Origin: SIG307 sp964545045
GTDB lineage: Bacteria > Bacillota > Clostridia > Lachnospirales > Lachnospiraceae
Assembly (NCBI GenBank): GCA_964545045.1
Contig: CAZJEN010000010.1
Coordinates: 27,298-91,297 of the forward strand
DNA length: 64,000 nucleotides
Direction of reading: 5' to 3'
The position numbers and the translations under genes were made by a program. Below the pieces are notes generated by a model. The model had not been told where the DNA came from. It worked only from the letters and a program-made list of their open reading frames with translations, and made no database searches. Below are positions 17,362 to 26,296 of the stretch, piece after piece. The number at the start of each line of letters is the position of its first letter. Position 1 is the first letter of the stretch.

Positions 17362-18291
17362 TTAGTCATTCTTCTTCATTAAATTATTGGTGACACGATT
17401 ATAAAGCTCCTGCGCCGCATTATAGCCCATCTTCTTCTGACGGTAATTTACCGCAGCCGCCTCGCAGATAATCGCAAGGTTACGGCCCGGTCGAATCGGA
17501 ATGGAATGACATACTACTTTATTTCCAAGAAACTCCGTATACTCCTCCTCCAGACCGAAACGGTCATATTCCTTATCACGATTCCACTCTTCAAGCTTGA
17601 TTACAAGGTCGATGGACTGGGTATTCTTTACACTTTCTACACCAAATAAAGTCTTTACATCAATAATACCGATACCGCGAAGCTCGATGAAATGTCTTGT
17701 AATATCCGGTGCCGTACCGATTAAAGTCTCATCGCTGACCTTCTTAATCTCTACTACGTCATCGGAAACCAAACGATGGCCGCGCTTGATTAATTCCAAC
17801 GCAGCTTCACTCTTACCGATACCGCTTTCACCCATAATAAGGATACCTTCACCGTATACGTCTACCAATACGCCGTGAATGGAAATCCGCGGTGCCAGTT
17901 CTACTTTTAACCAACGAATCAGCTCCGCACAGAAGGAAGAGGTGGACGCCGGTGAACGAAATAACGGAACCCCTGCTTCGATTGCGATTTTACGCATCTC
18001 CTCCGGCACTTCGATATTTCGACAGAACACAATACACGGCACCTTAAAACTCATCAGCTTTTCCATAATACTGATGCCGTGATCCTTCTCCATCTTTTCC
18101 ATATAAGCGTGCTCTACATTTCCGATAATCTGTACGCGCTCCGCATCAAAATAATCAAAAAAGCCGGCCAACTGCAACGCAGGGCGATTCACATCCGGAT
18201 GCTTAATCAATATATGACTGATATCAATCTCCGGTGTACAATTTTCAAGCTGCATCTTTTCTACCACTTTTTTTAAACCAACCGAATACAT
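17362..18291 (-). CDS. hprK: HPr kinase/phosphorylase
   Basis: Bifunctional enzyme that phosphorylates Ser46 of HPr and Crh with ATP or PPi and removes the phosphate again, setting catabolite repression. In a 309-residue product the catalytic domain has His139 (SIHGV), the Walker A loop GESGIGKS at 154-161 and the HprK signature HFIELRGIGIIDVKTLFG near 205-222. I use the ATG at 18291, which gives the usual family length and has GAGG upstream; the longer frame adds 14 basic residues. It is the first gene of the hprK-glcK-murB-whiA-crh-like run, with a promoter immediately upstream. Its likely substrate, the Crh-like protein, is encoded in the same run. Confidence 0.96.
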   Translation of the reverse strand: MYSVGLKKVVEKMQLENCTPEIDISHILIKHPDVNRPALQLAGFFDYFDAERVQIIGNVEHAYMEKMEKDHGISIMEKLMSFKVPCIVFCRNIEVPEEMRKIAIEAGVPLFRSPASTSSFCAELIRWLKVELAPRISIHGVLVDVYGEGILIMGESGIGKSEAALELIKRGHRLVSDDVVEIKKVSDETLIGTAPDITRHFIELRGIGIIDVKTLFGVESVKNTQSIDLVIKLEEWNRDKEYDRFGLEEEYTEFLGNKVVCHSIPIRPGRNLAIICEAAAVNYRQKKMGYNAAQELYNRVTNNLMKKND

Positions 18292-18378
18292 GCTCCCTCT
18301 TTTCCGCACGGTTCTGCTCCGAATCATATCCAAGACATTCTTCTGAACCCTCGTGCCAGTTTATTTTATTCTGCCTTT

Positions 18379-18407
18379 ATGATAGCACAAAACTTTCAAA
18401 TACACAA
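18379..18407 (-). promoter_or_regulatory. Promoter of the hprK run
   Basis: On the minus strand: TTGTGT (18402-18407), 17-base spacer ending in TGC (extended -10), TATCAT (18379-18384). It sits directly after the stop codon of the EamA gene. Confidence 0.6.
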
Positions 18408-18409
18408 CT

Positions 18410-19378
18410 TTAATTCTTCGACAGCTTCTTTGTCTGTTTCTCCGGTAACTGTGTCAAAAGAATTCCCGCAAACATCAGGACGCACCCGCCGAACTCTCTG
18501 GCCGATAACAGTTGCCCCAGAATCAACCACTCGCCGAACACCGCAAATACCGATTCCAGACTCATAAGAAGCGACGCAATTGCCGGTTCCGTATCCTTTT
18601 GAGCCACAATCTGAAGAGTATAGGCCACACCGCCGGAAAATACACCGGAGAATACCAGCGGAAGCCAAGCCTCCAACACATGGGAAAGTTCCACGGTTTC
18701 CGTCAAAAACATACCGGTCATCCCCAAAACTCCGCATAACAAAAACTGAATGCAGGACATGGCTACCCCATCTACCTTCGGAGAAAAATAGTCAATGACC
18801 AAAATATGCAGGGTAAACACAAAGGCACATCCCAAAAGATACAAATCCCCGACTGCAATACGAAAACCTTCCGTAATGCAGAGCAAATACATGCCGCATA
18901 CCGCCAGAACCACCGCAATCCATACTTTTGCTCCGATTTTCTTTCGGAAAAAGATGCCCGCAAGCGGCACCAATATTAAATATAGCGCGGTAATAAATCC
19001 CGCCTTCCCCGGCTCGTTGTTATGTAAAATCCCGATTTGCTGCAGCATGGTTGCGGCAAACAATATAATACCGCAACATGCTCCGCCGAGAAACAACGTT
19101 TTCTTCCCTGTCGGCTCAGTTCCCTTCATATCCTCAGAAACATTTCCGGTATCCTCCGTCGCCTTTCCGCAAACCGCTATCTTTCGCTTCTTTCCTGAGG
19201 TCACCACTGCCCGGATTCCTAAAAATACCGCCAGAGAAACACCCGCCAGCATAGACCGGATACCGATAAAAGCAAAAGGGCCGATGTATTTCATACCCTC
19301 GCTTTGCGCCACAAAGGAAAGGCCCCAGATAAATGCTGCCAGTAATAATAGGGCATTTCCTCTCATTCGTTTTGTCAT
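18410..19378 (-). CDS. EamA-family (DMT) permease
   Basis: Predicted ten-helix inner-membrane transporter of the drug/metabolite superfamily, 322 residues, with two EamA repeats: the first starts at LLLAAFIWGLSFVAQSEGMKYI, the second at about residue 180 (LGCAFVFTLHILVIDYFSP). A hydrophilic loop of about 40 residues (roughly 65-105) separates helices 2 and 3, longer than usual. The substrate is not deducible; export of amino acids or other metabolites is common in the family. The ATG at 19378 lies one base after the metH stop (TAAGATG), so the gene is translationally coupled to metH, hinting at a role in methionine or one-carbon metabolite export. Confidence 0.85.
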   Translation of the reverse strand: MTKRMRGNALLLLAAFIWGLSFVAQSEGMKYIGPFAFIGIRSMLAGVSLAVFLGIRAVVTSGKKRKIAVCGKATEDTGNVSEDMKGTEPTGKKTLFLGGACCGIILFAATMLQQIGILHNNEPGKAGFITALYLILVPLAGIFFRKKIGAKVWIAVVLAVCGMYLLCITEGFRIAVGDLYLLGCAFVFTLHILVIDYFSPKVDGVAMSCIQFLLCGVLGMTGMFLTETVELSHVLEAWLPLVFSGVFSGGVAYTLQIVAQKDTEPAIASLLMSLESVFAVFGEWLILGQLLSAREFGGCVLMFAGILLTQLPEKQTKKLSKN

Positions 19379-19379
19379 C

Positions 19380-21899
19380 TTACTGTCCTCCTGCCAGACG
19401 TTTTGCAAGAACCACCGCTCCCTGTGCATCCTTTGCATAACCGTCCGCTCCGATTTCTTTTGCATATTCTTCCGTGGTCACCGCACCGCCGATCATGACC
19501 TTGGCACGTACCCCTTCTTTTTTACAAAGTTCTATTACATCCGCCATGGAACGCATGGTGGTGGTCATCAATGCCGAAAGTGCAATTACATCCGCATCAA
19601 TACGCTTTGCCTCCGCTACAATCATTTCCGCGGAGATATCTTTGCCCAAATCCAAAACCGTAAATCCGTGATTCTTTAACATCAATGTCACAAGATTTTT
19701 TCCGATATCGTGGATATCTCCTTCTACTGTCGCAATCAACACCGTACCTGCGGAAGTCGTGTCTCCGTCCTTTTGCAACTGCGGCTCCAAAACTTCCACT
19801 GCGGCCTTCATTGCTTCCGCCGCGCCGATTAACTGCGGCAGGAAATATTTCTTCTGTTCAAAACGGTTTCCTGCCTCTGTAATAGCCGGAATCAATTCCT
19901 CTTCTAATATTTCCGATGCTTCTTTTCCTTCTTTTAATGCCTGCTCCGTCAGGGAAACAATCGCTTTTTTCTCGCCCCGCAATACCGCTTGCATCAGAAG
20001 AGTCTCCTTGCCGGAAGCCGCCCCGGACTCCGTTTTTGGCAATCCTGCCTTTCCGGCGTCCGCCGTCACCGCTGCTGTTCTTGTTGTCTGCATAGCAGTA
20101 GCCTTTGCTGACTCTTCTTCTCTCTTTTTGGCAATCCACTCCGCACGTTCAATGTAACGTTTTGCGGAATCCTCCTTCGCCCGGAGTACATCTGCCGCAT
20201 ACACCAGATTCATCAGTAAATCCTGATTCGGATTCACAATCGCCATGGTAAGTCCGTTTGAAATTGCCATCATCAAAAAGGCTGTATTGACATAGCCGCG
20301 CTCCGGCAATCCGTAAGAAATATTGGACAGACCGCAGGTGGTTGCTACGCCCAAATCATCTTTACAATATTTTATGGTATCAAGCGCATCCAATGCCGCC
20401 TGCGGCTCCGCGCCTACGGTCATAACCAGACCATCCGCCACAATGGACTCCTTCGGAATCCCGTATTCTGCCGCCTTCTCTACCAAAGTACGCAAATTTT
20501 CCCTACGCTCTGCAGCATCCTTCGGCAATCCGTTACTGCCGAGAGGCAATACAACCACCATGGCACCGTACTTCTTTACCAGCGGGAACAATCTCTCCGC
20601 TCTGCCTTCCTCTAGGGACACGGAATTTACCAGCGCTCGTCCCGGATACATACGAAGTGCTGCTTCCATGACATCCGCATCACTGGTATCAATAGACAAC
20701 GGCAAATTCGTTGCCTGACATACCTCTTCAATGATACGGCACATCATTTCCTTCTCATCAATGCCGCCCATACCTACATTCACATCCAGAATCGCCGCAC
20801 CGTTTTCTTCCTGTTCTCTTGCGAAATCCACTGCCATGGATGTATCCCCGGCACGCAACGTTTCCTGGAACTTCTTCTTACCAGTAGGGTTGATCCGTTC
20901 TCCCACCGCCAGAAAGGAACCGTCCAAATCCACATACACCGCACGACGCTCGTTGGTCAACGCCCGTACCTGCTCCGTCGAAATATGCGGCGGATATGCC
21001 TTTCCCAAGGTATCATATAAATATGCGATATGGTCCGGTGTGGTTCCGCAGCAACCGCCCAAAATTCCGGCACCGGCCTCCACCAACAGCTTCATCTCTT
21101 TTGCAAAGGTCTCCGGTGTCTGGTCATACACCGTCTCCCCGTTCACAAGCTTCGGCATTCCCGCATTCGGCTTTGCAATCACCGGCACATTGGCTACCGC
21201 TTTCATTCTTTGTACGATTTCCAAACACTTCTCCGGACCGGCACCGCAGTTTATACCTACCGCATCCGCTCCCAACCCCTGAAGCACAAGCATTGCCGTC
21301 TCCGGTTCCGTGCCGTAAAGGGTATGTGCCGTCTCGTCAAAGGTCATGGTCACCATTACCGGTAAATCGCAGATTTCTCCCGCCGCAATCAATGCCGCAC
21401 GGGTCTCCTGTAAACTCATCATCGTTTCAATCACAAACAAATCCACGCCGGCTTGTACCAAAATATGCATCTGCTCCTTATATACCTCTACCGCTTCTTC
21501 AAAAGTCAGCGGTCCCAAAGGCTGCAAAAGCTTTCCGGTCATGGTGACATCTCCGGCAATAAACGGAATAAACTCCGCATTGCGTTTTTCCACCATATAC
21601 TCGCCCACGGCACGCTTACTCAGTCCCACAAGCTCACGGTTCAATTCTTCGATACGGTCTTCCAAACCGTATTCCGCAAGCTTTATCCGGTTCGCGGAAA
21701 AAGTCGGTGCATAAATAATGTCTGTTCCGCGATGCAAATAGCTCTTCTGCAAATGAATCAAGCTTTCCGGATGCTCCATAATCCACTGCTCCGGACATAC
21801 GCCGGTCGGCATACCTGCCTTTTGTAAATTGCTGCCGGTGGCTCCGTCCAAAAACATAAGACGACTTTCCGCCAACTCTCTGAATTCCTTCTTTGTCAT
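19380..21899 (-). CDS. metH: Cobalamin-dependent methionine synthase, without activation domain
   Basis: Transfers a methyl group from methyltetrahydrofolate to homocysteine via cob(I)alamin. Domain order in 839 residues: homocysteine-binding barrel (1-300) with the zinc cysteines in NCGAGP and GGCCGTTPDH; pterin-binding barrel (about 310-570, VGERINPTGKKKF); a linker; and the cobalamin domain with DxHxxG (DIHDIG) near residue 730, whose histidine is the lower cobalt ligand. The C-terminal AdoMet reactivation domain of the E. coli enzyme is absent, as in many anaerobes. I prefer ATG at 21899 to an in-frame GTG three codons upstream because the ribosome site is better spaced. It follows metF by 12 bases. 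Confidence 0.94.
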   Translation of the reverse strand: MTKKEFRELAESRLMFLDGATGSNLQKAGMPTGVCPEQWIMEHPESLIHLQKSYLHRGTDIIYAPTFSANRIKLAEYGLEDRIEELNRELVGLSKRAVGEYMVEKRNAEFIPFIAGDVTMTGKLLQPLGPLTFEEAVEVYKEQMHILVQAGVDLFVIETMMSLQETRAALIAAGEICDLPVMVTMTFDETAHTLYGTEPETAMLVLQGLGADAVGINCGAGPEKCLEIVQRMKAVANVPVIAKPNAGMPKLVNGETVYDQTPETFAKEMKLLVEAGAGILGGCCGTTPDHIAYLYDTLGKAYPPHISTEQVRALTNERRAVYVDLDGSFLAVGERINPTGKKKFQETLRAGDTSMAVDFAREQEENGAAILDVNVGMGGIDEKEMMCRIIEEVCQATNLPLSIDTSDADVMEAALRMYPGRALVNSVSLEEGRAERLFPLVKKYGAMVVVLPLGSNGLPKDAAERRENLRTLVEKAAEYGIPKESIVADGLVMTVGAEPQAALDALDTIKYCKDDLGVATTCGLSNISYGLPERGYVNTAFLMMAISNGLTMAIVNPNQDLLMNLVYAADVLRAKEDSAKRYIERAEWIAKKREEESAKATAMQTTRTAAVTADAGKAGLPKTESGAASGKETLLMQAVLRGEKKAIVSLTEQALKEGKEASEILEEELIPAITEAGNRFEQKKYFLPQLIGAAEAMKAAVEVLEPQLQKDGDTTSAGTVLIATVEGDIHDIGKNLVTLMLKNHGFTVLDLGKDISAEMIVAEAKRIDADVIALSALMTTTMRSMADVIELCKKEGVRAKVMIGGAVTTEEYAKEIGADGYAKDAQGAVVLAKRLAGGQ

Positions 21900-21911
21900 C
21901 ACACTCACCGC

Positions 21912-22775
21912 CTAAATCAAATTCTTAATGCTGTCGCAAATACGCTTTGCCACCACCGGATTATTCATGGTGTATACATGAATTCCTTCCGCATCGTGAG
22001 CCACCAAATCCACAATCTGGTTTACCGCATAAATCATTCCCGCATCAAACAACGCATCCTTATCAAATTCGTACTTTTGTAAAATCCGCTTAAATTTCTC
22101 CGGAAGGGAAGCTCCGCAAAGGGTCACCATCCGCTCAATCTGGGCCCGGTTAATCACCGGCATGATTCCCGCAGAAACCGGTGCCTTAATGTCCGCAATC
22201 CGCATATTCTCTTTAAATTTATAATACAACTCATTATCGAAGAAGAGCTGGGAAATCAAAAACTCCGCCCCTGCTTCCGTCTTTTTCTTCAAATTATGTA
22301 AATCCGTCACCTTGTCAACAGCCTCGGTATGCCCCTCCGGATAACAGGCTCCGGCCACACAAAGATTACTGCGCTGCTCCCTTAAAAAGGCTACCAGTTC
22401 CGACGCATAAAAGAACTCTTCCTTCGGCGGAATGTCCGGGTTTTTATCGCCTCGAAGTGCCAGCACATTCTCGATGTCCGCCTCCGCCAATTCGTCTGCA
22501 AAGGCCAGAATTTCATCCTTTGTATAATTAATACAAGTCAGATGTACCACCGGTTCGATGCCGTATTCCTTTTTTATTTTCTTTGCCAATCCCACCGTCA
22601 GACTATTGGTAGCGGAACCGCCCGCACCGAAGGTAACACTGATATAATCCGGTTTCAAACCGCAAAGCACCTCCAGTGTCTCGTCAATGCTCGTTAATGT
22701 CGTATCCCGCTTCGGCGGAAAAATCTCAAAGGAAAGTACTGTCTTTTTCTGCTGATACACTTCACTGAGTCTCAT
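21912..22775 (-). CDS. metF: 5,10-methylenetetrahydrofolate reductase
   Basis: Reduces methylene-THF to methyl-THF, the methyl donor for the adjacent MetH. The 287-residue single-domain FAD barrel shows SFEIFPPKRD near residue 15, SVTFGAGGSA near 50-60, HLTCINYTKDEI, LALRGDKNPD, and AGACYPEGHTEA, all typical. It starts the metF-metH-EamA transcript; 74 bases separate it from bioY. A weak promoter-like TTGTAC and TAGCAT pair lies in that gap. I see no S-box or cobalamin riboswitch in so short a space. Confidence 0.95.
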   Translation of the reverse strand: MRLSEVYQQKKTVLSFEIFPPKRDTTLTSIDETLEVLCGLKPDYISVTFGAGGSATNSLTVGLAKKIKKEYGIEPVVHLTCINYTKDEILAFADELAEADIENVLALRGDKNPDIPPKEEFFYASELVAFLREQRSNLCVAGACYPEGHTEAVDKVTDLHNLKKKTEAGAEFLISQLFFDNELYYKFKENMRIADIKAPVSAGIMPVINRAQIERMVTLCGASLPEKFKRILQKYEFDKDALFDAGMIYAVNQIVDLVAHDAEGIHVYTMNNPVVAKRICDSIKNLI

Positions 22776-22849
22776 ATGCTTTCTCTCCGTTCATATAAAA
22801 TAAGCTTTTCTATGCTACCACTTTGTTCTCTATGTACAATCTGTTCATG

Positions 22850-23482
22850 TCACCTCATTCCGACATGCCTATACTTTAACCGCAAAAACGGCTTATATAA
22901 GGTCGCTGCCAAACCGATTTTCACCGCATCCACCGGCAAAAACGGAAGTACGCACGTTATAAGTGCCTCCCGTAAGGAACTTCCCTTCGTATACACCAAA
23001 ATGAACCAAAGGGTTCCGAACAAATAAAGTGCACCCGTTCCCGCAAGCATTGCCAAAAGGAAGCGTAAAACTCCCTTTTTTCCTCCCGGCGTTTCTTTCA
23101 TAATATATCCGGTAATTGCCACACAAGGCAAATATCCCAATAAGAAACCGCCGGTCGGCCCCAACAGCACTCCGGCTCCTGCCGTATAGCCCGAAAACAC
23201 CGGAAGTCCCACAAAGCCCATACACAAGTACAAAAAAACACTGACACAACCGAGCTTCGAACCCAGTAACAATCCGGTCAGATATAAAAGGAAGCTTCCC
23301 AATGTAATTCCCACCGGACTAAAGGGCAAATACAAGGTATGGGGTGCCAAGATGCAAAACACCGCAGTATGTAGTGCTGCCATGGTTAATTCTACAATAG
23401 TATCCCCGCTATTTTTCTTAGTTTTTCTTGTTTGGCAATTTGCACTTTTTGTAATTTCTAATTCTTCCCGTGACTTTTCCAA
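22850..23482 (-). CDS. bioY: Biotin ECF transporter S component BioY
   Basis: Substrate-binding membrane subunit that captures biotin and works with the shared EcfA/EcfT energising module. The 210-residue protein has a charged N-terminus and then about six hydrophobic helices starting at AALHTAVFCILAP, with the BioY hallmarks LPVFSGYTAGAGVLLGPTGGFLLGY. I assign the start to TTG at 23482, which has AGGAG exactly 7 bases upstream; the longer frame starting at 23551 would overlap birA by 50 bases and has no such site. It lies 19 bases after birA, so biotin uptake and attachment are co-expressed. Confidence 0.92.
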   Translation of the reverse strand: MEKSREELEITKSANCQTRKTKKNSGDTIVELTMAALHTAVFCILAPHTLYLPFSPVGITLGSFLLYLTGLLLGSKLGCVSVFLYLCMGFVGLPVFSGYTAGAGVLLGPTGGFLLGYLPCVAITGYIMKETPGGKKGVLRFLLAMLAGTGALYLFGTLWFILVYTKGSSLREALITCVLPFLPVDAVKIGLAATLYKPFLRLKYRHVGMR

Positions 23483-23501
23483 ACCAATTCTCCTCTTTTT
23501 C

Positions 23502-24293
23502 TTACAATCGGACACTGACCTCTCCACTGGAAAGAATTTCTTCCCTTCCATTCCGTCGGATAATCAAATGACCATCTTTATCAATATCCGTCACAACCGC
23601 CCGATAGTCTCCTCCGGCCGCCAAAACCGTCACTTCCCGTCCTAAAAGAACGGATCGTTCCTTGTATTCCTCCATAAAGACTGCTGTAGAAAGATTACGG
23701 TACAATTCCTCAAATTCTTCCCACACAGCTGCAATTAAATCCTCTTTTAACACCATTTGTCCGGTATCCTCCAGACATCCCACTATATCTTTTAATTCTT
23801 CCGGTACCGACTGCTTCTTTACGTTGATTCCGATACCGAGGACCACATAGTCCGGAATATCACAGCGCGGATTCAGACCTGCTTCCGCCAGAATTCCGCA
23901 AACTTTTTTTCCGTTCACAAAGATGTCATTGACCCATTTTATCCCCGCCGTCACATTGCATACCCGTTCGATTGCCCGTGCTACCGCCACCGCAGCACAA
24001 GTAGTAATCAAAAGTGCACGTTCCACAGGGAGCGTCGGACGCAGAATCATACTCATATAAATTCCGCCCTCAGGAGAAAAAAAGCTTCGTCCCAGACGGC
24101 CTTTTCCACCACTCTGACGATTGGCCAGCACCAAAGTTCCTTCCTCCCCGCCCTTTGCTGCAAGCTCCTTTGCCACCCGGTTGGTAGAATCGGTCTCCTC
24201 ATATTCTATCAATGCGGTAACAAAGGAAACCTGCTTCAAGGAGCCTTCCGGCAGTCCGTTTTTCTCCGATTGTAACAGCGTCTCATTTCCCAT
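23502..24293 (-). CDS. birA: Biotin--[acetyl-CoA-carboxylase] ligase
   Basis: Activates biotin to biotinyl-AMP and attaches it to carboxylase lysines. The 263-residue protein carries the ligase core with the biotinyl-AMP loop GGKGRLGRSFFSP near residues 63-75, KWVNDIFVNGKKVCGIL, and a small C-terminal SH3-like domain. There is no N-terminal helix-turn-helix, so it is a group I enzyme that does not repress biotin genes itself. Ribosome site AGGAGGT is 6 bases before ATG. It is the first gene of birA-bioY, with a TTGACA-type promoter upstream. Confidence 0.94.
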   Translation of the reverse strand: MGNETLLQSEKNGLPEGSLKQVSFVTALIEYEETDSTNRVAKELAAKGGEEGTLVLANRQSGGKGRLGRSFFSPEGGIYMSMILRPTLPVERALLITTCAAVAVARAIERVCNVTAGIKWVNDIFVNGKKVCGILAEAGLNPRCDIPDYVVLGIGINVKKQSVPEELKDIVGCLEDTGQMVLKEDLIAAVWEEFEELYRNLSTAVFMEEYKERSVLLGREVTVLAAGGDYRAVVTDIDKDGHLIIRRNGREEILSSGEVSVRL

Positions 24294-24341
24294 TACCGCA
24301 CCTCCTAAAGCATCCTTCAGACCACTATTTCATCCGCAAAT

Positions 24342-24371
24342 ATCGTACCATGCAAAGCCCCCGGTTGTCAA
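24342..24371 (-). promoter_or_regulatory. Promoter of birA-bioY
   Basis: On the minus strand: TTGACA (24366-24371), 18-base spacer, TACGAT (24342-24347). The -35 lies within a small palindrome, CGGTTG-T-CAACCG (24362-24374). Confidence 0.55.
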
Positions 24372-24394
24372 CCGAACCCATCATCAGAAATTCC

Positions 24395-24423
24395 TTGCCT
24401 TTCCGATAAAAAAAAGCTATACT
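24395..24423 (+). promoter_or_regulatory. Promoter of the FliK-like gene
   Basis: TTGCCT (24395-24400), 17-base spacer, TATACT (24418-24423). The spacer contains CCGATAA, like the -10 of flagellar sigma-28 promoters, but no matching TAAA box lies upstream, so I treat it as a sigma-A promoter. Confidence 0.5.
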
Positions 24424-24472
24424 TAAACAAAAGGCAACGTATTTCATAACAATGGGAAAGGAGGTTTCCGTC

Positions 24473-26221
24473 ATGGGACTGTTTCATAATATCTTCGGAT
24501 TACCGCAAAGCACACAACCGGCCGGAGCTTCCGGTTCCAAACGTGTCTCCGGCTTCGCCTCGGGTAAGCATACGATACAATTGACAAAAGGCGAAGTAGT
24601 CAAAGGTGAGGTAACCGATTTACGCAGCAACGAAGTCACCATCCGCTTAGAAGACGGTAAAACCCTTCACGCAAAATTAAGCACCGCCATGGAATTATCC
24701 ATCGGACAAAAAGCCGAGTTTTTCGTTCAGGAAACCAATGACGTTCTGATTACCTTAAAGCTTCTGTCCGACGGTGACACTTCCTTTGCGGAAGCTGCCA
24801 TCGATAAGGCGTTGGAAGCCTCGGGCTTTCCAAAATCCGCTCACGCAGCCGATATCGTACGCTCTCTTTTGGACGCGGGACTTCCTGCAAGCAAAGAAAT
24901 GATTCAGAAGATGATGCAATACTCTGCTTCCAATAAAGATGTAGAGCTTTCTACTTTGACGGCTCTGATGAAACACAACCTGCCGGTTTCCAAAGAAAAT
25001 GCCGCCGGGTTACAGGCTTACCGCAATTTCGAACACCGCCTGTTAGGTCAGGCAACTACCTTAACCTCCGCACTGTCGGAGGCCTTCTCCTACGGAGAAA
25101 TCCCGGCCTCCTTTACAGAACGTATTCTGACTCAGTTTTTTGGTGAAGCCGTAACTATCACCGCATCCGGTGACATTACTTCCAACGTACAAACAGACAG
25201 CACCCTGAAATCCGCAAACGCCGCAACCGTCTCGGAGACCGCACTACCGACCACTTCCGATACCTCTGCAGGCATCCTTCCGGAAGCGGGTTCAGCTTCT
25301 TTACCGAATACCGAAGCTACTGTTTCCGGTTCTTACCTTGAAAGTCTCCCGGACACTGCCAAACCGAATGCTGCTTCTCGTTCCGATGAACACATTCCGA
25401 TAAAACAACTGCTTCCGGAGTCACAGTATCAGGCGGTGGAAAAGGCCCTTTCCTCTTTGCCGGCCGATTCACCGGAATACTCCGTGATAAAGAACGGACT
25501 GACCGACGGTTCCCTTACGGCAAATCAATTATTTTCCGCACTTTCTACCTCATCGGCAGACGGACATGCAGAAAGAATTACCGCATTATTGAAAGAAGAA
25601 CCGGTCCTTTCGGACTTGCTCGGCAAAACCATACTAAGCCGTTTTGTCATGACACCGGAAGACCTGACAAAAGAAAAGGCCGTAGAGGAATTTTACGCCC
25701 GTCTCCAAAGAGACCTTGCGGTATTTTCCGAGGCAGTCTCGGAGGACACGGTAGCTTCCGCCTTAAAAACCGTTGCGGATACTGCCTCGAATATGCAGGA
25801 AAACATTCAGTTTATGAACACGCTGAATCAGATTTTTCCGTATGTACAGCTTCCGTTAAAGCTGACCGAGCAGCTGACTCACGGGGAGCTTTACGTCTAT
25901 ACAAAGAAAAAAGACCTCTCCGCGCAAAACAAAGAGGTCAGTATCCTGCTTCATCTGGATATGGATGCCCTCGGTCCGACCGACATCCACCTATCCTTAC
26001 TGCAACAAAATGTTACGGCAAAGTTTTATTTAAACGAAACCGATACAGAACACTTAGTATCCGAACAGCTTCCTTCCCTCACCGAGGCATTGCAAAAGAA
26101 AGGTTATTCCCTAAACGCTTCGGTCATGCACCGGGAAAAGGAACCGGACATTGTTACAGATTTTATGGCAGACGGCGACGCTGTTCCGATGAAACGTTTC
26201 CGATTTGACATACGTGCTTAA
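24473..26221 (+). CDS. FliK-like protein (hook-length-control C-terminal domain)
   Basis: A 582-residue protein. Residues about 30-95 form a beta-rich module (TIQLTKGEVVKGEVTDLRSNEVTIRL shape); a helical part and a Ser/Thr/Ala-rich linker of low complexity follow (about 235-310); the last 130 residues match the FliK C-terminal pattern: LPLKLTEQLTHGELYVY, then VSILLHLDMDALGPTDIHLSLL and a KKGYSL segment. FliK proteins measure hook length and switch the flagellar export gate. No other flagellar structural gene is nearby, so this may be an orphan FliK paralogue. The ATG at 24473 has AAAGGAGG at 7 bases. A terminator follows. Confidence 0.75.
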   Translation: MGLFHNIFGLPQSTQPAGASGSKRVSGFASGKHTIQLTKGEVVKGEVTDLRSNEVTIRLEDGKTLHAKLSTAMELSIGQKAEFFVQETNDVLITLKLLSDGDTSFAEAAIDKALEASGFPKSAHAADIVRSLLDAGLPASKEMIQKMMQYSASNKDVELSTLTALMKHNLPVSKENAAGLQAYRNFEHRLLGQATTLTSALSEAFSYGEIPASFTERILTQFFGEAVTITASGDITSNVQTDSTLKSANAATVSETALPTTSDTSAGILPEAGSASLPNTEATVSGSYLESLPDTAKPNAASRSDEHIPIKQLLPESQYQAVEKALSSLPADSPEYSVIKNGLTDGSLTANQLFSALSTSSADGHAERITALLKEEPVLSDLLGKTILSRFVMTPEDLTKEKAVEEFYARLQRDLAVFSEAVSEDTVASALKTVADTASNMQENIQFMNTLNQIFPYVQLPLKLTEQLTHGELYVYTKKKDLSAQNKEVSILLHLDMDALGPTDIHLSLLQQNVTAKFYLNETDTEHLVSEQLPSLTEALQKKGYSLNASVMHREKEPDIVTDFMADGDAVPMKRFRFDIRA

Positions 26222-26242
26222 ATACTTCTATACAAAACAAAG

Positions 26243-26285
26243 GCGGTTGTTTTGAGTTCCATCCCAAAACAACCGCTCTTCTGTT
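26243..26285. terminator. Terminator between convergent genes
   Basis: Perfect 12-bp stem (26243-26254 with 26264-26275, GCGGTTGTTTTG and its complement), T-rich after it on both strands. It serves the FliK-like gene and the flavodiiron gene. Confidence 0.85.
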
Positions 26286-26296
26286 TCAATTGCTTC

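Noticed and set aside
20731..21282. 183-codon plus-strand frame opposite metH
   Set aside because: Shadow of the strongly supported metH frame, with no ribosome site or protein-like pattern.
22776..22849. S-box or cobalamin riboswitch before metF-metH
   Set aside because: Only 74 bases are available and no conserved helix set is seen.
22850..23551. Long form of BioY starting at 23551
   Set aside because: Would overlap birA by 50 bases without a ribosome site; a TTG at 23482 has a perfect one.
24395..24472. CCGATAA upstream of the FliK-like gene as a flagellar sigma-28 promoter
   Set aside because: No TAAA-type -35 at the required distance; a sigma-A pair with 17-base spacing overlaps it.
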